From: Prosopocoilus inquinatus
Taxonomy: Eukaryota > Arthropoda > Insecta > Coleoptera > Lucanidae
Assembly (NCBI GenBank): GCA_036172665.1
Contig: CM069875.1
Span: 24,025,806-24,089,805, forward strand
Length of the DNA: 64,000 nt
Direction: 5' to 3'
Below the pieces are notes generated by a model. The model was not told the origin of the DNA. It did not search any database and saw only the letters and a list, made by a program, of their open reading frames with translations. Made by a program: the position numbers and the translations under genes. This document shows, piece by piece, positions 54,901-64,000 of this stretch; positions within the stretch are counted from its first letter, which is position 1; each line of letters opens with the position of its first letter.

Positions 54901-57900
54901 ATTAGGAGATTTAGATTTGACCATTTTAGGGATTGCTGTTATTGGCTGTCGTCGTTCACTTGGCAAAACTTATCAGTTATCATTAGTCACGTGACCGATG
55001 ATGATGACCAATATCAGCAATCCCTAATCTTCCAAGCAGGAAAAGCAGCTTAACTTCGTTGCGGTTCAAACTACCATACGGTTGAAAAATTTGTCGGCCG
55101 AAGAACCTAACCTACGTAAAAAGTCGTTTCCAACAGAAGGCTATAGGATAGACATATTTTCGCGTTGAAAGCAATTCATAGAATGTTTTGAACCTTATTA
55201 GCTATTTGATTACCTACTACATCATAACTTGAAAGAGTCTCGAAAATGCATTTTGAATACATTTTGAAATTATCGACCTGTCAGTGTCAGCTGTCACTGT
55301 ATAAAATAGTTCACTTCTGTACTTATTCTAAAAACATTTCTATACAACATTTGAATGTAGAAAACCTTCTACTTAACTCACAAATACAGTTTCAAGTTTA
55401 TGGATGTCAAATTACGGTAGCCATCTCTAAAATTTAATAGCCAGGACAAGAGCTGCTTTCTTTTGCTTAAAAGTTAGAATTTGGTTTTGAATAGTTTGGA
55501 TCTGGATTCTGTAACAGTTGTAACAAGGCACCTTACATTTAAATTATTGATTGATAGTTCGTCTGCAAATAACAGTAATTCAGTCCAAACAAAATATAAA
55601 AATAGTTTGATTCGAAGAGGAAAGGGGATTATCGATCCAAACTGAAATTTCAAAGAAAAGTGGGGATTAATCCGTTTGCAAAAGAACGTCTGTCTTTTAA
55701 ACTAAACGCGTCTGGACCACGTTTTTGTGAGCGAAAGAAAACACCTATTGCTACTTAAAAATCCAGGTAAAATCCGGATGGCGAAGATATCTCAAAAAAT
55801 CACTTATAACAAAAAAAAATGTATTTACATTTGATCGTAAAGTACTGCACCAAAGTTACATTTTAGTGCAAAAATCTTTCCTTGATCGGCATTTTGCTTT
55901 TTCCGCTGTGACGTCACCGTTAATTTTTTTTAACGACAACCCTAAGTTTTTTATCCAGTTTTCAGTTCTCCTTCATATCGCTTAAATGGTGATGATTAGA
56001 GGTGGGCGATACGAGAAATTCTAAATCGAATATCGATACAGAAAAAGTATCGATATACGATACAGAAAAAGTATCGATATACGATTCACAATTTCCCGTA
56101 TCGCCCACCTCTACGTTCTGTATCGATATATCCAACATGGATACGTATCGAACATCGGACGATATGTATCGATCGATATTTCGGTACGGCTAGCGTATCG
56201 GTACGTATCGATATATCGATTCATCGAGTCATCTCTAGTTAATACATTCTATATAAAAAGCGTAATGAAAATAACGTATTGACTATTACAAAGAATTTAT
56301 TAAAAACGTGATATTTTTTACCATACTGTTAATTAACTGGGAATTTTTAGTTCCGAAAGCCGTATGTATGTACGTCCTTATACCGGGTGTTCTGCGCCAT
56401 GTGCTCACGCTTCTAGAATCTTTATTTATTAATCGATTGACCTGAATTTTGGAGACAATAAACTAAACAAAAAATGGAATTTTCCGACATACAGATAGTC
56501 GTCATAGGACTTCCGGTTTCGCCGGAAGTGATATCAACTTTCTTATTTTAAATAGAACACCCCATATGTTTTTAAATATTTAAAATCTACAGATCATTAC
56601 GAGTTCGAATACGTATCAATTGTTAATTTTGGTTTCCATGACAACGAAAAAAAAAACTTTTTTATTTTTCAATCTAGAAAGCTATGAATCGCATTTTTTC
56701 GATCTAATGCGATCAAGTGTTTCGAAAAAATCACTCCTTTGATGGTATTTTGGTTTTTAACATTTTTACAGTATTTGAAATTTTCATTAGCTCTTAACTC
56801 ATCTTTTTCGATAGAACCTCATATGTTTCTTAGCTTAGTCCAACTGAACATTTTTTTCTGAATACGCTGATACCAAATACGTCATATTTTCTTTGAAAAT
56901 AATTTCAAATAGAGCATGTCTTATTGAAATTTTACACTCTCTTTATTTCAAATGACTTGATCGCATTAGATCGAAAAAATGCGATTCATAGCTTTATAGA
57001 TTGAAAAATAAAAAAGTATTTTTTTTTCGTTGTCATGGAAACTAAAATTAACAATTGATAAGTATTCGGACTCGTAATGATCCGTAGATTTTAAATATGT
57101 AAAAATATATAGGGTGTTTCATTTAAAATAAGAAAGTTGATATCACTTCCGGCGAAACCGGAAGTCCTATGACGACTATCAGTATGTCGAAAAATTTCAT
57201 TTCTTGTTTAATTTATCATCTCCAAAATTCAGGTTAATCGATTAATAAATAAAGATTCTAGAAAGGTGAGCACATGGCGCGGGACACTCGGTATGTTTAG
57301 GAATAATAATTCATTTAATTTAACCGAAATCGTAAGCCGCAGGTTCACGTTGAAAAGTTTAAGTAATAACGCGGAATCAGTACGGAATCTTCAACCATAT
57401 AAATACAAATAAATAAAATGCTTAATTATTCAATATTTCGGTACGTATCAATATCCGATATTTCGATACATATCGTTCGATATCTTGATACGTAACGACA
57501 TTCGATAGCCATAGCCTCGTCGAAGCTATTAATCAATGATATTGATATTAATAATTGATTAACCAATAGCGAAAACGTTGAGTGTTTTTTTCCTATCATA
57601 ATTCTGACCGGTTTAAGATTAAAAAAAAAAAAAAATTACGAAATTTGGTACATCAACACAGCTGACAATGTGTATCGATATATCGATACATCGATGCAGC
57701 CCTACTTTAGGTTTCAATTATCTGCTTAGGCAGATTCTGTTTTGCGAGTCCTTTTGGGTTTAGGATCTATTGAAAATCCGGACCAATTATCAAAACCCGT
57801 CCGGATGTCCCCGGACTGCCGTAAAACCCAGACATGTCCGGGGAAATTCGGACGTATGACCGCCCTAATCAAACCTCCGCCATAAAAACGTCTCAAAAGT

Positions 57901-59601
57901 ATCACCGCGGGATGCTTTAAAATAAAATGAATGCACAAAAAAATCATACTTATAAAGCATTTAATAAAATTTTGGAAAAGCATGGATTAGGTAGCCAAAG
58001 ATTCAAAATAACAGATATAGTGGCAGACAAACGGGCTGTCTTACGTAAAACGCCCCATTACTCTATTATTAATAACCTAATTTCAGTAATTCAAAAAAGA
58101 CTGGTTTATAAATGCTACAAAAGATTGTCATTTTTGTCAAGTGATGTTCGATTTTTTTTTAATAGCACGACATTCTTTTTTCAGTTATTTTTCAGTTTGA
58201 TAGATTCTTTCTCTGAATTCAATGAACTAGGAGAGGCGTGGACGTAAAATACAAAAAGAGCAAGCGTGTAGTATTCCCTCTATTAAATAGGAAACAAGGT
58301 AACAATTAGCTGATTAAAAAACGAATGTGATCGTGTGTATCATTGGTTCTTGATATTAACCACTGTTACTACCCATCATGTTCACCTAAACTAGATTCTA
58401 TACCAAAGAAAAGAGTAATAACTATCATTACTAAAATTACTAAAATTAAATATGGACCCTTACAATATCACAGCTAGTAAAAAAAAAGGTACCTAAAGTA
58501 GATTACCAGAGAAAAGAAATGAGCCCACTTGTTCTGTGATCAAAATGAAAATTTAATACTTGGCCTATACCAGCTCGGCCTGCATTATTTGGAAGGGAGT
58601 TATCTTATCTGGCATCGAGGACAATACGATGTCAACTTGTAGACGCTTTTATGGTTTGAAATTAAATATTTAAAGTATGTGGTGATTCTCTCGAGGATGT
58701 GCGAAAAACCCTTTGACGATTAATTACATTTAAATTGTTTAGTTGTCGAAGGAAAAACCTGAACTCGTAACTCACACACCTTCCCTTTCCACTCAATGAC
58801 AACTAAAAGCATTGTAGTTGTGCAAATGTAGGAGGAGTAAACAGTACATTCAGCATAAAAAGCGTCTGTACTAAGTGGGCTCAATTCTTAAGCTTGTAGA
58901 TAATTTAATTATAACGAGTTTTTATTTTCTCATGATCAATACTGAAAAATTGTTACTCTTAAAATACACCAAGGGTTAAATTTGTATTGTATTTGTGAAA
59001 CCAGACCTGTATAATTTGAATTTTCTAAAGAAATAAATTCTATACTTATACTTTAATACTTACATAAAAAAATATCTTACTTGTTATCATTATCGACTTC
59101 AGCCATAAAATGTGAAAAAACTGCTCCAAATTCCGCTCCATCATGAGCATATTTAATAATAACATCTATTTCTTCAAGTACAATTCGTTTGACAGCTGCG
59201 TTTGCTTCTGGATCACCGTTGTATGTGGTACGCCGCACAACATCTTCTAAGTTAAGGTACTTCTTTGCTTGCGAAGAGTTATTAATTAAATAGTCGTTTA
59301 AAGTTTTCTCGGTTTCTAAACATCTCTGTCGAAATTCATATGCTAATTTGAGGGCATCGTAGCAAGACTGACATATCACGTGATTTTCGAGAACGTCGAT
59401 AACCTGTAAATATTATTAGAAATTTTATGGGTAAAAACCAGCAAAATCGCTCTAATATAATAGCTAACAAACCATTTCAGGTACGCAAAATAAAATTTTT
59501 TCCTGTCTTGTCACTGGTTCACTCGTTGAATCTATTGCATCTATAGCGTAGTACAGTGAGTCTTCTATTACTACCAGGCATGTTCTGCAAATTCGTGCCA
59601 T
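51911..59601 (-). CDS. ZAD plus three-C2H2 zinc-finger protein
   Basis: Insect-type transcription factor. Exon 1 is 59601-59473, starting MARICRTC, the first cysteine pair (C5, C8) of a zinc-finger-associated ZAD dimerisation domain. Exon 2 is 59403-59081, with the second pair in HVICQSC (C54, C57). Exon 3 is 52331-51911, with an acidic linker and three C2H2 fingers (about 201-221, 229-249 and 257-277) joined by TGEKP linkers. Exon 2 has a frame stop just past a good AA/GTAAGA donor; joining to the TTTACAG acceptor at 52332 fits in phase and gives 290 residues. The exon 2-3 link across a 6.75-kb transposon-filled intron is inference. The finger helices are near-repeats (AKDKLTRH, RKDKLCLH, RKDKLRTH). 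Confidence 0.82.
52595..52767. repeat. Foldback MITE in ZAD gene intron
   Basis: TAATTATTAAGCCGAGAGCT and AGCTCTCGGCTTAATAATTA form near-perfect terminal arms; AGATGCAT blocks also pair. A partial direct copy of one arm follows at 52770-52798. Confidence 0.8.
53096..54225. repeat. Compound inverted repeat, order A-B-A'-B'
   Basis: Segment A (about 53096-53245, with ATCGTTCTTTTATT repeated twice) recurs inverted at about 53611-53765. Segment B (about 53246-53610) recurs inverted at about 53766-54225. Both pairs are about 85-90% alike by eye. No coding capacity is seen. It lies in the ZAD gene intron. Confidence 0.7.
54926..55027. repeat. Small MITE
   Basis: The ends TTAGGGATTGCTGTTATTGG and CCAATATCAGCAATCCCTAA are inverted repeats about 100 bp apart end to end. 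Confidence 0.65.
56381..57293. mobile_element. Foldback element nested in the TATCGATA element
   Basis: The ends TACCGGGTGTTCTGCGCCAT and ATGGCGCGGGACACTCGGTA are inverted, with arms of about 350 bp (CACTTCCGGCGAAACCGGAAG is internally palindromic on each arm). It is 913 bp and non-coding. A partial relative is at 60590-60790. Confidence 0.75.
57555..57625 (+). repeat. GAAAACGTTGAGTG motif site
   Basis: AATAGCGAAAACGTTGAGTG followed by TTCTGACCGGTTTAAG. It is the same terminal motif as at 36.7 and 50.4 kb. No intact CUGAUGA box is beside it. Confidence 0.4.
57740..57890. repeat. Transposon-end-like GTCCGG repeat
   Basis: GTCCGGATGTCCCCGGACTG and ACATGTCCGGGGAAATTCGG, then GGACGTATGACCGCCCTAA. 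This kind of repeat-rich end is often seen in insect DNA transposons; the family is not assigned. The 106-codon plus frame after it (57927-58247) resembles nothing I recognise. Confidence 0.35.
58507..58896. mobile_element. hAT-type MITE relative, copy 3
   Basis: CAGAGAAAAGAAATGAGCCC and GGGCTCAATTCTTAAGCTTG form inverted ends related to the MITEs at 16341 and 49915; TTCCACTCAATGACAA and GCATAAAAAGCGTC are shared inside. Confidence 0.6.
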
Positions 59602-60589
59602 TTTTTATATAAAAATTAAAGCATTTACAAAAGACACATTTAAATTATTGTGAATTTTTGGTAATTTCTTCAGCGCGCGATATTTTGGCAATACATTACA
59701 ATCACAACTCATTATCAATAGTGCTAGAAGTAATTAGTCCTAATAGTTCAAGTCAATTAATGTCATTAGTATTACTAAGCTTAAAGCGAAGCCTTTTTTT
59801 AGGCGGTCGAGAAACCGCGTAGATAGGCGCAGAGTACATGCGATCATGTCATTTTGTAACGATTTGTTTAAAATTCATTTTAAAAGAATTATAAACATGC
59901 GGATTTCGTGTGCTTTTTACCTAAAAAGCTTACAGAAGGCCTAAGTCTAGTCATCATTAACAACGCTTTCGATTCACTGCTATACAGCATTTCGCGAGAA
60001 TTCAAATGCACATTACTTACAGCATATAGGTTTAGATAACGAATCAGTTTGGCTATCCCCTCTCCATTTATTCGCGCGTCTTTAGAATCTACGCAAGCGT
60101 ATGAAGCAGGGTTGGAAAAAAAACTGCTTTTTTTTAAAGAACAAAACTTCTGTTTTTTTTTGTTTTAAACAGTTTTTTTTTGTTTAAAACATGTTTAAAA
60201 TTGTCCCTAAATTAAACATGTTTTAAACAAAAAAAAACCGCTGTTTAAAACAACTTTTAAATGTTTAAATTGCCCTTACAGGTTACATAAAAAGATATAT
60301 ATTATTATTATTATTTGATATTTGTGTAAAAAGAAGAATTTGTTAAAATTCGATCTCTAATTAAAAGAAAGATGAAAAGTTTGTAATGTTAGATTATGTA
60401 CCCTTTTAAAAATAATGTTTGTACTTTGATAATAATTTAAATCATTTAAGGCAGAGTTTGCTTTATTTAGGATCTACGATCGCGGTGTTTTAAATGATTT
60501 TCAAAGAAAGTATGAAGTATTTGATATCAACATACTGAGAAAAACATTCCCAATAAAAACTAAAATCAAATACAATTCAAAGAAATATT

Positions 60590-60790
60590 TTTTTTCAAAT
60601 TACTTGATCGCATTAGAACCAAAATACATGACTCGTGGCTTTCAATATTGGAAAACAAAAATATCAAATATGTAAAAACATGTAGGATGTTCCATTTAAA
60701 ATAACAAAGTTGATATTACTTCCGGCGAAACCAAAAGTCCAGTAGGTACATGTCTGAAAATTCAAATTAAATTTTTGTTTAATTCATCGT
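60590..60790. repeat. Fragment of the 56.4-57.3 kb foldback element
   Basis: TTACTTGATCGCATTAGA, CATTTAAAATAACAAAGTTG and ACTTCCGGCGAAACC match one arm of 56381-57293. Confidence 0.65.
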
Positions 60791-60847
60791 TTTCAAATTT
60801 TAAAGACGGTAGAAATTCAGTGAAGACAAATGAAACGATAACGTTAT

Positions 60848-60950
60848 AAATAGTTTAAACAGCGACATCCTACGATCACTTTTTGACCTAACATTGCGTT
60901 ATCATTGACAAATTCAAGCCAGTTTGCTACATAATAACTCATCCCGTAGC
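60848..60950. mobile_element. Retrozyme fragment, copy E
   Basis: AGCGACATCCTACGATCAC and TTTTTGACCTAACATTGCG match the left arm of copies A-D, followed by diverged sequence. No ribozyme remains. Confidence 0.65.
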
Positions 60951-61377
60951 CCAACAGGGAAGCGGAGGACCCAATATGTTTCAAAACTTAATGTAGTAAG
61001 AAAAGGTTAAATATTGAAAAGGTATTTTATAAATTTTACAATATAACCCACTAAGCATAGAATGTTACATAGCATTTCTGAAACGTTTTCAACACAACAA
61101 CTTAGCAACATTTTGAACAAAATGTTGATAGAATATTACGAATGGTACATGGAATGTTATGAAACACCAATGTAATGTTACCACATAACAGAATAATAAC
61201 ATTTATTGAAAATATCGAAATAATTTTACAGCTTGGCATGAAACATTACATAATATTGTTGGAACATGATATTTTTATGATAAGTAACGTTTTATTGAAA
61301 TGTTATAATAACAACCCAAATTCAACGATGTCACAATTATTTTAATGCGCATGTGCGCAATAATATTGCGTCCCAGC

Positions 61378-61520
61378 TTTCCCTTCACTCTTCACTAGTT
61401 CCGTCAATTTACTAAACTTATTCGAATTATTTTCCGATTGCTGCTGATAGTGCTGATTGTCGTTGCTGTTCTTAATTTGGGGGCATGAAACATCATCTAT
61501 TTAATAAAGAGGTAAGCAGT
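61378..61520 (+). other. Possible first exon of a plus-strand transcript
   Basis: A GC-richer patch ends in ATGAAACATCATC...AAAGAG followed by GTAAGC, a good donor. No matching downstream coding exon is identified in the window, so this is only a possibility. Confidence 0.2.
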
Positions 61521-61984
61521 TTGTGGGCTAATTTAATACTTCTATTTTACGTATTAAATTGTATGTTTATGAATCATCGTTAACATGCGCAATATGTCGC
61601 AATTTGAATTTGTACCTACCTCTTTCAAATGTTTAGTGTTAAAAACGCAAAATCTATAAATAAAAAATATATTTCGACTTCTGACGTGACAAAAACTGCG
61701 TTTTCTACTGACGTGCACTACATGCACTGAGTGCGCACTCAGAGTAACTCCAACTCATTTTATTACTTGAGGTTGGAAGACGATGAGAGGTACACTGAGC
61801 ATGACTCTACTTTTTTATATCTGCAAATTAGCATATTTATTGGTGAAAGTGACAATGCTAGAAGAAATTTTGAAAGTACTATTTTCATACTTAAAAGAAA
61901 ATAGCTTGAATTCAGGTTCATCGCATAACCTTTTGTATTCTGACAGTTCTTGCGATTACCACAGAACCTGTACTGTTTAATCTA

Positions 61985-62110
61985 CGGTACGTACCATCGC
62001 GACCAGAAAATACTGGGATAAAGGAGTTCTAATTTTTGGTAGAAATTAAACAAAATATTTTGGTTTAAACCCAACTTTGAACAAAAGTCAGAATGAAGTT
62101 TCTTATTATG
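61985..62110 (+). repeat. Unclassified dispersed repeat, copy 2
   Basis: GTACCATCGCGACCAGAAAA through CAAAAGTCAGAATGA; partner of 7300-7425. Confidence 0.6.
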
Positions 62111-62784
62111 GTCTTAAAAGTAGTTTTACTGATTCTTAATTCGCGATGGTACTTTTGTTTCTAAGGCTACTCGAGGTGTATTTTTTTTTGTTGAAAGGCT
62201 CGTTATAAGAAATACACTTTTAAAAAATTATTTAAAAAGTTTATTTGTTAAATATAAGGATGTCAATACGGGAATTCCCTTCATCCACTACGCCCTTTCA
62301 ATTCTAAATTTAGAGCAAAATAGTGGAAATCAACTGAAAATTTATACAAATACAGCCAATTGTATTACTCTATAAAATTTGTGCTGGATTTATCTTACTT
62401 TTAAGCCAAAGCTAAGCAAAAAGACAAACATTTGCTTTCACTTCAGATTTGGAAAGTGACATTCTCTTAGGAAAAGGGAGTTAGTTAGGCTGCACTATCG
62501 CTTTTCGATAAATCCTCGAAAGTGATGTTTTGCTACATTTTAATGATAGAATACAGAATGCAATATACACGTAGAAAATATAGAAGTAAAATGCTTTATT
62601 TATTTTACGTATTTGTAAAACAGATAAATTTCAGATTGTCAGTCACATCGTCTAAAATGTTTTTATATTAATAAGGAAAAATTGAAATCTTGAAAATCTG
62701 ATGAAGGGTAAGTAATACGATTTTTTTTAATAGTTTTGACATTATAGTGTACTTATAAATCATTTTCTTAATTTATTTTTACAG
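62111..62784. other. Intergenic, no gene seen
   Basis: AT-rich, nothing recognised. Confidence 0.4.
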
Positions 62785-63093
62785 AATTTTGCCACCTCAC
62801 CGAGAACAAAATTTTTAGCATGGTAAAATGATGATGAAGCCACACAAGTTATTGAAGAAAAATGCATGATTAACAACGATTACATAGAAGTTTTGGACCA
62901 AACTCAACTCAGCAAATAGACACAGCTGATACGCAGCTTTACGTTGTATTGTCTCCCGCCTGCAAGTACACCTATTTCGCCAGCTCAGATTAATAAGCGG
63001 ATTAGATTTTATAATTATTATGATCTTTACGGTTTATATTTTTATATGTACCAGTTTTTTCCGGCGATTATTGTACACTAAAGATATTTTTTT
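62785..63093 (+). pseudogene. Decayed coding fragment, family unknown
   Basis: After a splice-acceptor-like TTTTTACAG, one frame reads about 100 codons of protein-like sequence (NFATSPRTKFLAW, NDDEATQVIEEKCMINND, PASTPISPAQINKRI) broken by TAA (about 62824) and TAG (about 62917). It may be an old transposase or a retrocopied or duplicated exon. I do not recognise the family. Confidence 0.3.
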
Positions 63094-63155
63094 AGCCGCT
63101 GATTATGAACTACATTCTAGCTCTTTAATTCAACTGAATAGCTGTAGATTGCGAA

Positions 63156-63936
63156 TAGGGATAGTAAAAAATATATATATCGATATATCTACTCATATGA
63201 TATATCGCTGACCATGGTTATCGATACATTCGATATATCGTTAAAAATATATCGATATATTTAACTGATTCTAAAAAAAGGCAAATAAAAATAAGTTCCC
63301 GCATAGTTAATAGATTTCAATTTAATAATAAGGCAGATTTTCTTTTAATATACTCGCTCAAAAATGTATGTATGTATAAGAACTAGTAAAATTATTATTA
63401 AAAACATTATGAAGTAATAATAAGGTAGTACAATTCTACTACTGTGCTAAGGCGAAATATTTCCAAATTTTGCTTTTCGGTGGTGCCACAATTAAAAGAA
63501 AAAATAATTATCAAAACCGCATTTCAGAAGTCAAATCACTACTTGTGACACAAGTCACAAGAACGAATGACGTTCTTTGTCGACCGTTTATAAAACCAAC
63601 GTTAATTTGTTCGGGGATTTACATAGCTAATATTTAAAAATAGATTTTATGGGGATGCATGATTGTGGGTTTTATTTTCTTTACTACAGGGCAGGCCTAA
63701 AATGAAAGAAATTAAAAAATATTTCAAGTAGTTTTCTCTCTCATCAATATAAAGATAGCGATAACAGATTTCATTTTTCTTTAAAACTGCACAAGATAAA
63801 AAAATATATCGGATGATTATTCGAAAATATATCGATATTTTTACCAATATATTGAATTATAATATCGACATTATATCGATATTTTTCGAGAATTTATCAA
63901 TATTTCTAATATATCGATATATCGTTGCTATCCCTA
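63156..63936. mobile_element. TAGGGATRG terminal-inverted-repeat element, copy 2
   Basis: The left end TAGGGATAGTAAAAA and the right end GTTGCTATCCCTA are inverted, with ATATATCGATATAT subterminal repeats on both sides. The 781-bp uninterrupted form shows what copy 1 (18671-27397) looked like before later insertions. No transposase. Confidence 0.72.
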
Positions 63937-64000
63937 ACTGTGAATGCTTCGGTTTAGGGCTGTAGTTGAAGAATAAAATATGATTATTTTTTAGGCCTGG

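Larger units (their letters stand above)
55997..57710. mobile_element. hAT-like TATCGATA-rich element, copy 2, with nested foldback
   Basis: Starts TAGAGGTGGGCGATACG; the first 117 bp (55997-56113) are themselves an inverted repeat. TATCGATA blocks lie at 56030-56225, 57430-57500 and 57670-57700. The parts on both sides of 56381-57293 match copy 1 (13930-14596) in reverse orientation. Confidence 0.6.
59602..61377. other. Intergenic with element fragments
   Basis: It holds the ZAD gene promoter side, an AAACATGTTTTAAAC-rich low-complexity block (60125-60290), a foldback fragment (60590-60790), a retrozyme fragment (60848-60950) and AATGTTACATA-rich sequence (61020-61320). No gene is seen. Confidence 0.45.

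Noticed and set aside
57927..58247. 106-codon plus-strand frame as a gene
   Set aside because: It lies inside a repeat-filled intron, its C-terminal third is low-complexity Phe/Ser from T-rich DNA, and no family is recognised.
1..64000. CRISPR arrays, bacterial operons or prophage
   Set aside because: Spliced genes, eukaryotic transposons and AT-rich non-coding DNA show that this is an animal nuclear sequence. The palindromes are transposon ends, not spacer-repeat arrays.

Overview
This is a window of an AT-rich, intron-bearing animal nuclear genome, almost certainly an insect. The grounds are a ZAD (zf-AD) zinc-finger gene, many introns of only 52-60 nt, mariner, Tc1 and pogo-like elements, a Penelope-like element and tRNA-type SINEs. 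A beetle or another holometabolous insect is my best guess from the ZAD gene and the short introns; nothing here fixes the order. Many of the short ORFs in the window are chance ORFs inside repeats.

Layout. 1-35 kb is a gene desert of nested transposable elements: a Penelope-like element with inverted terminal repeats (0.9-2.4 kb), two decayed mariners (3.1-4.4 and 31.6-32.9 kb), a Tc1-like element inside a MITE (10.2-12.0 kb), a pogo-like MITE (13.2 kb), two SINEs, a two-ORF LINE on the minus strand (21.85-27.3 kb) inside a TATCGATA-rich terminal-inverted-repeat element, and a solo LTR holding another TIR element (29.6-31.4 kb). From 35.4 to 59.6 kb there are six host genes that I could assemble exon by exon with phase-consistent splice sites: mRpL12 (-), NOL12/viriato (+), a SPRING1 homologue (-), a two-dsRBD RNA-binding protein with a glutamine-rich N-terminus (+), an ASRGL1-type isoaspartyl peptidase/asparaginase (-) and a ZAD plus three-C2H2-finger protein (-) with a 6.7-kb intron full of transposons. 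From 59.6 kb to the end there is repeat sequence again, with one decayed exon-like fragment.

Most interesting system. Four insertions (6.2, 24.8-26.1, 30.2 and 34.8 kb) and one fragment (60.9 kb) belong to one small non-coding element that carries a hammerhead ribozyme: CUGAAGA core, a 5-bp helix II, GAAA, a minimal palindromic helix III ending in a GUC cleavage triplet, and a helix I with an internal loop. The copies show compensatory base changes in helix I. In the 24.8-26.1 kb copy the element is an array of 312-bp units with five ribozymes (two minus, three plus), inserted into the LINE endonuclease reading frame with a 13-bp target-site duplication. The other copies have 11- or 12-bp duplications. 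All four share the same two outer ends and contain an internal inversion whose breakpoint differs each time. This looks like a retrozyme or hammerhead satellite spread by target-primed reverse transcription, possibly using a Penelope-type enzyme. A Penelope-like element with a related hammerhead-like core lies in the same window.

The host genes are unrelated in function. SPRING1 and the dsRBD gene start head to head 328 bp apart and probably share a promoter. The dsRBD gene and ASRGL1 converge, and the ZAD gene ends 241 bp upstream of the ASRGL1 start on the same strand.
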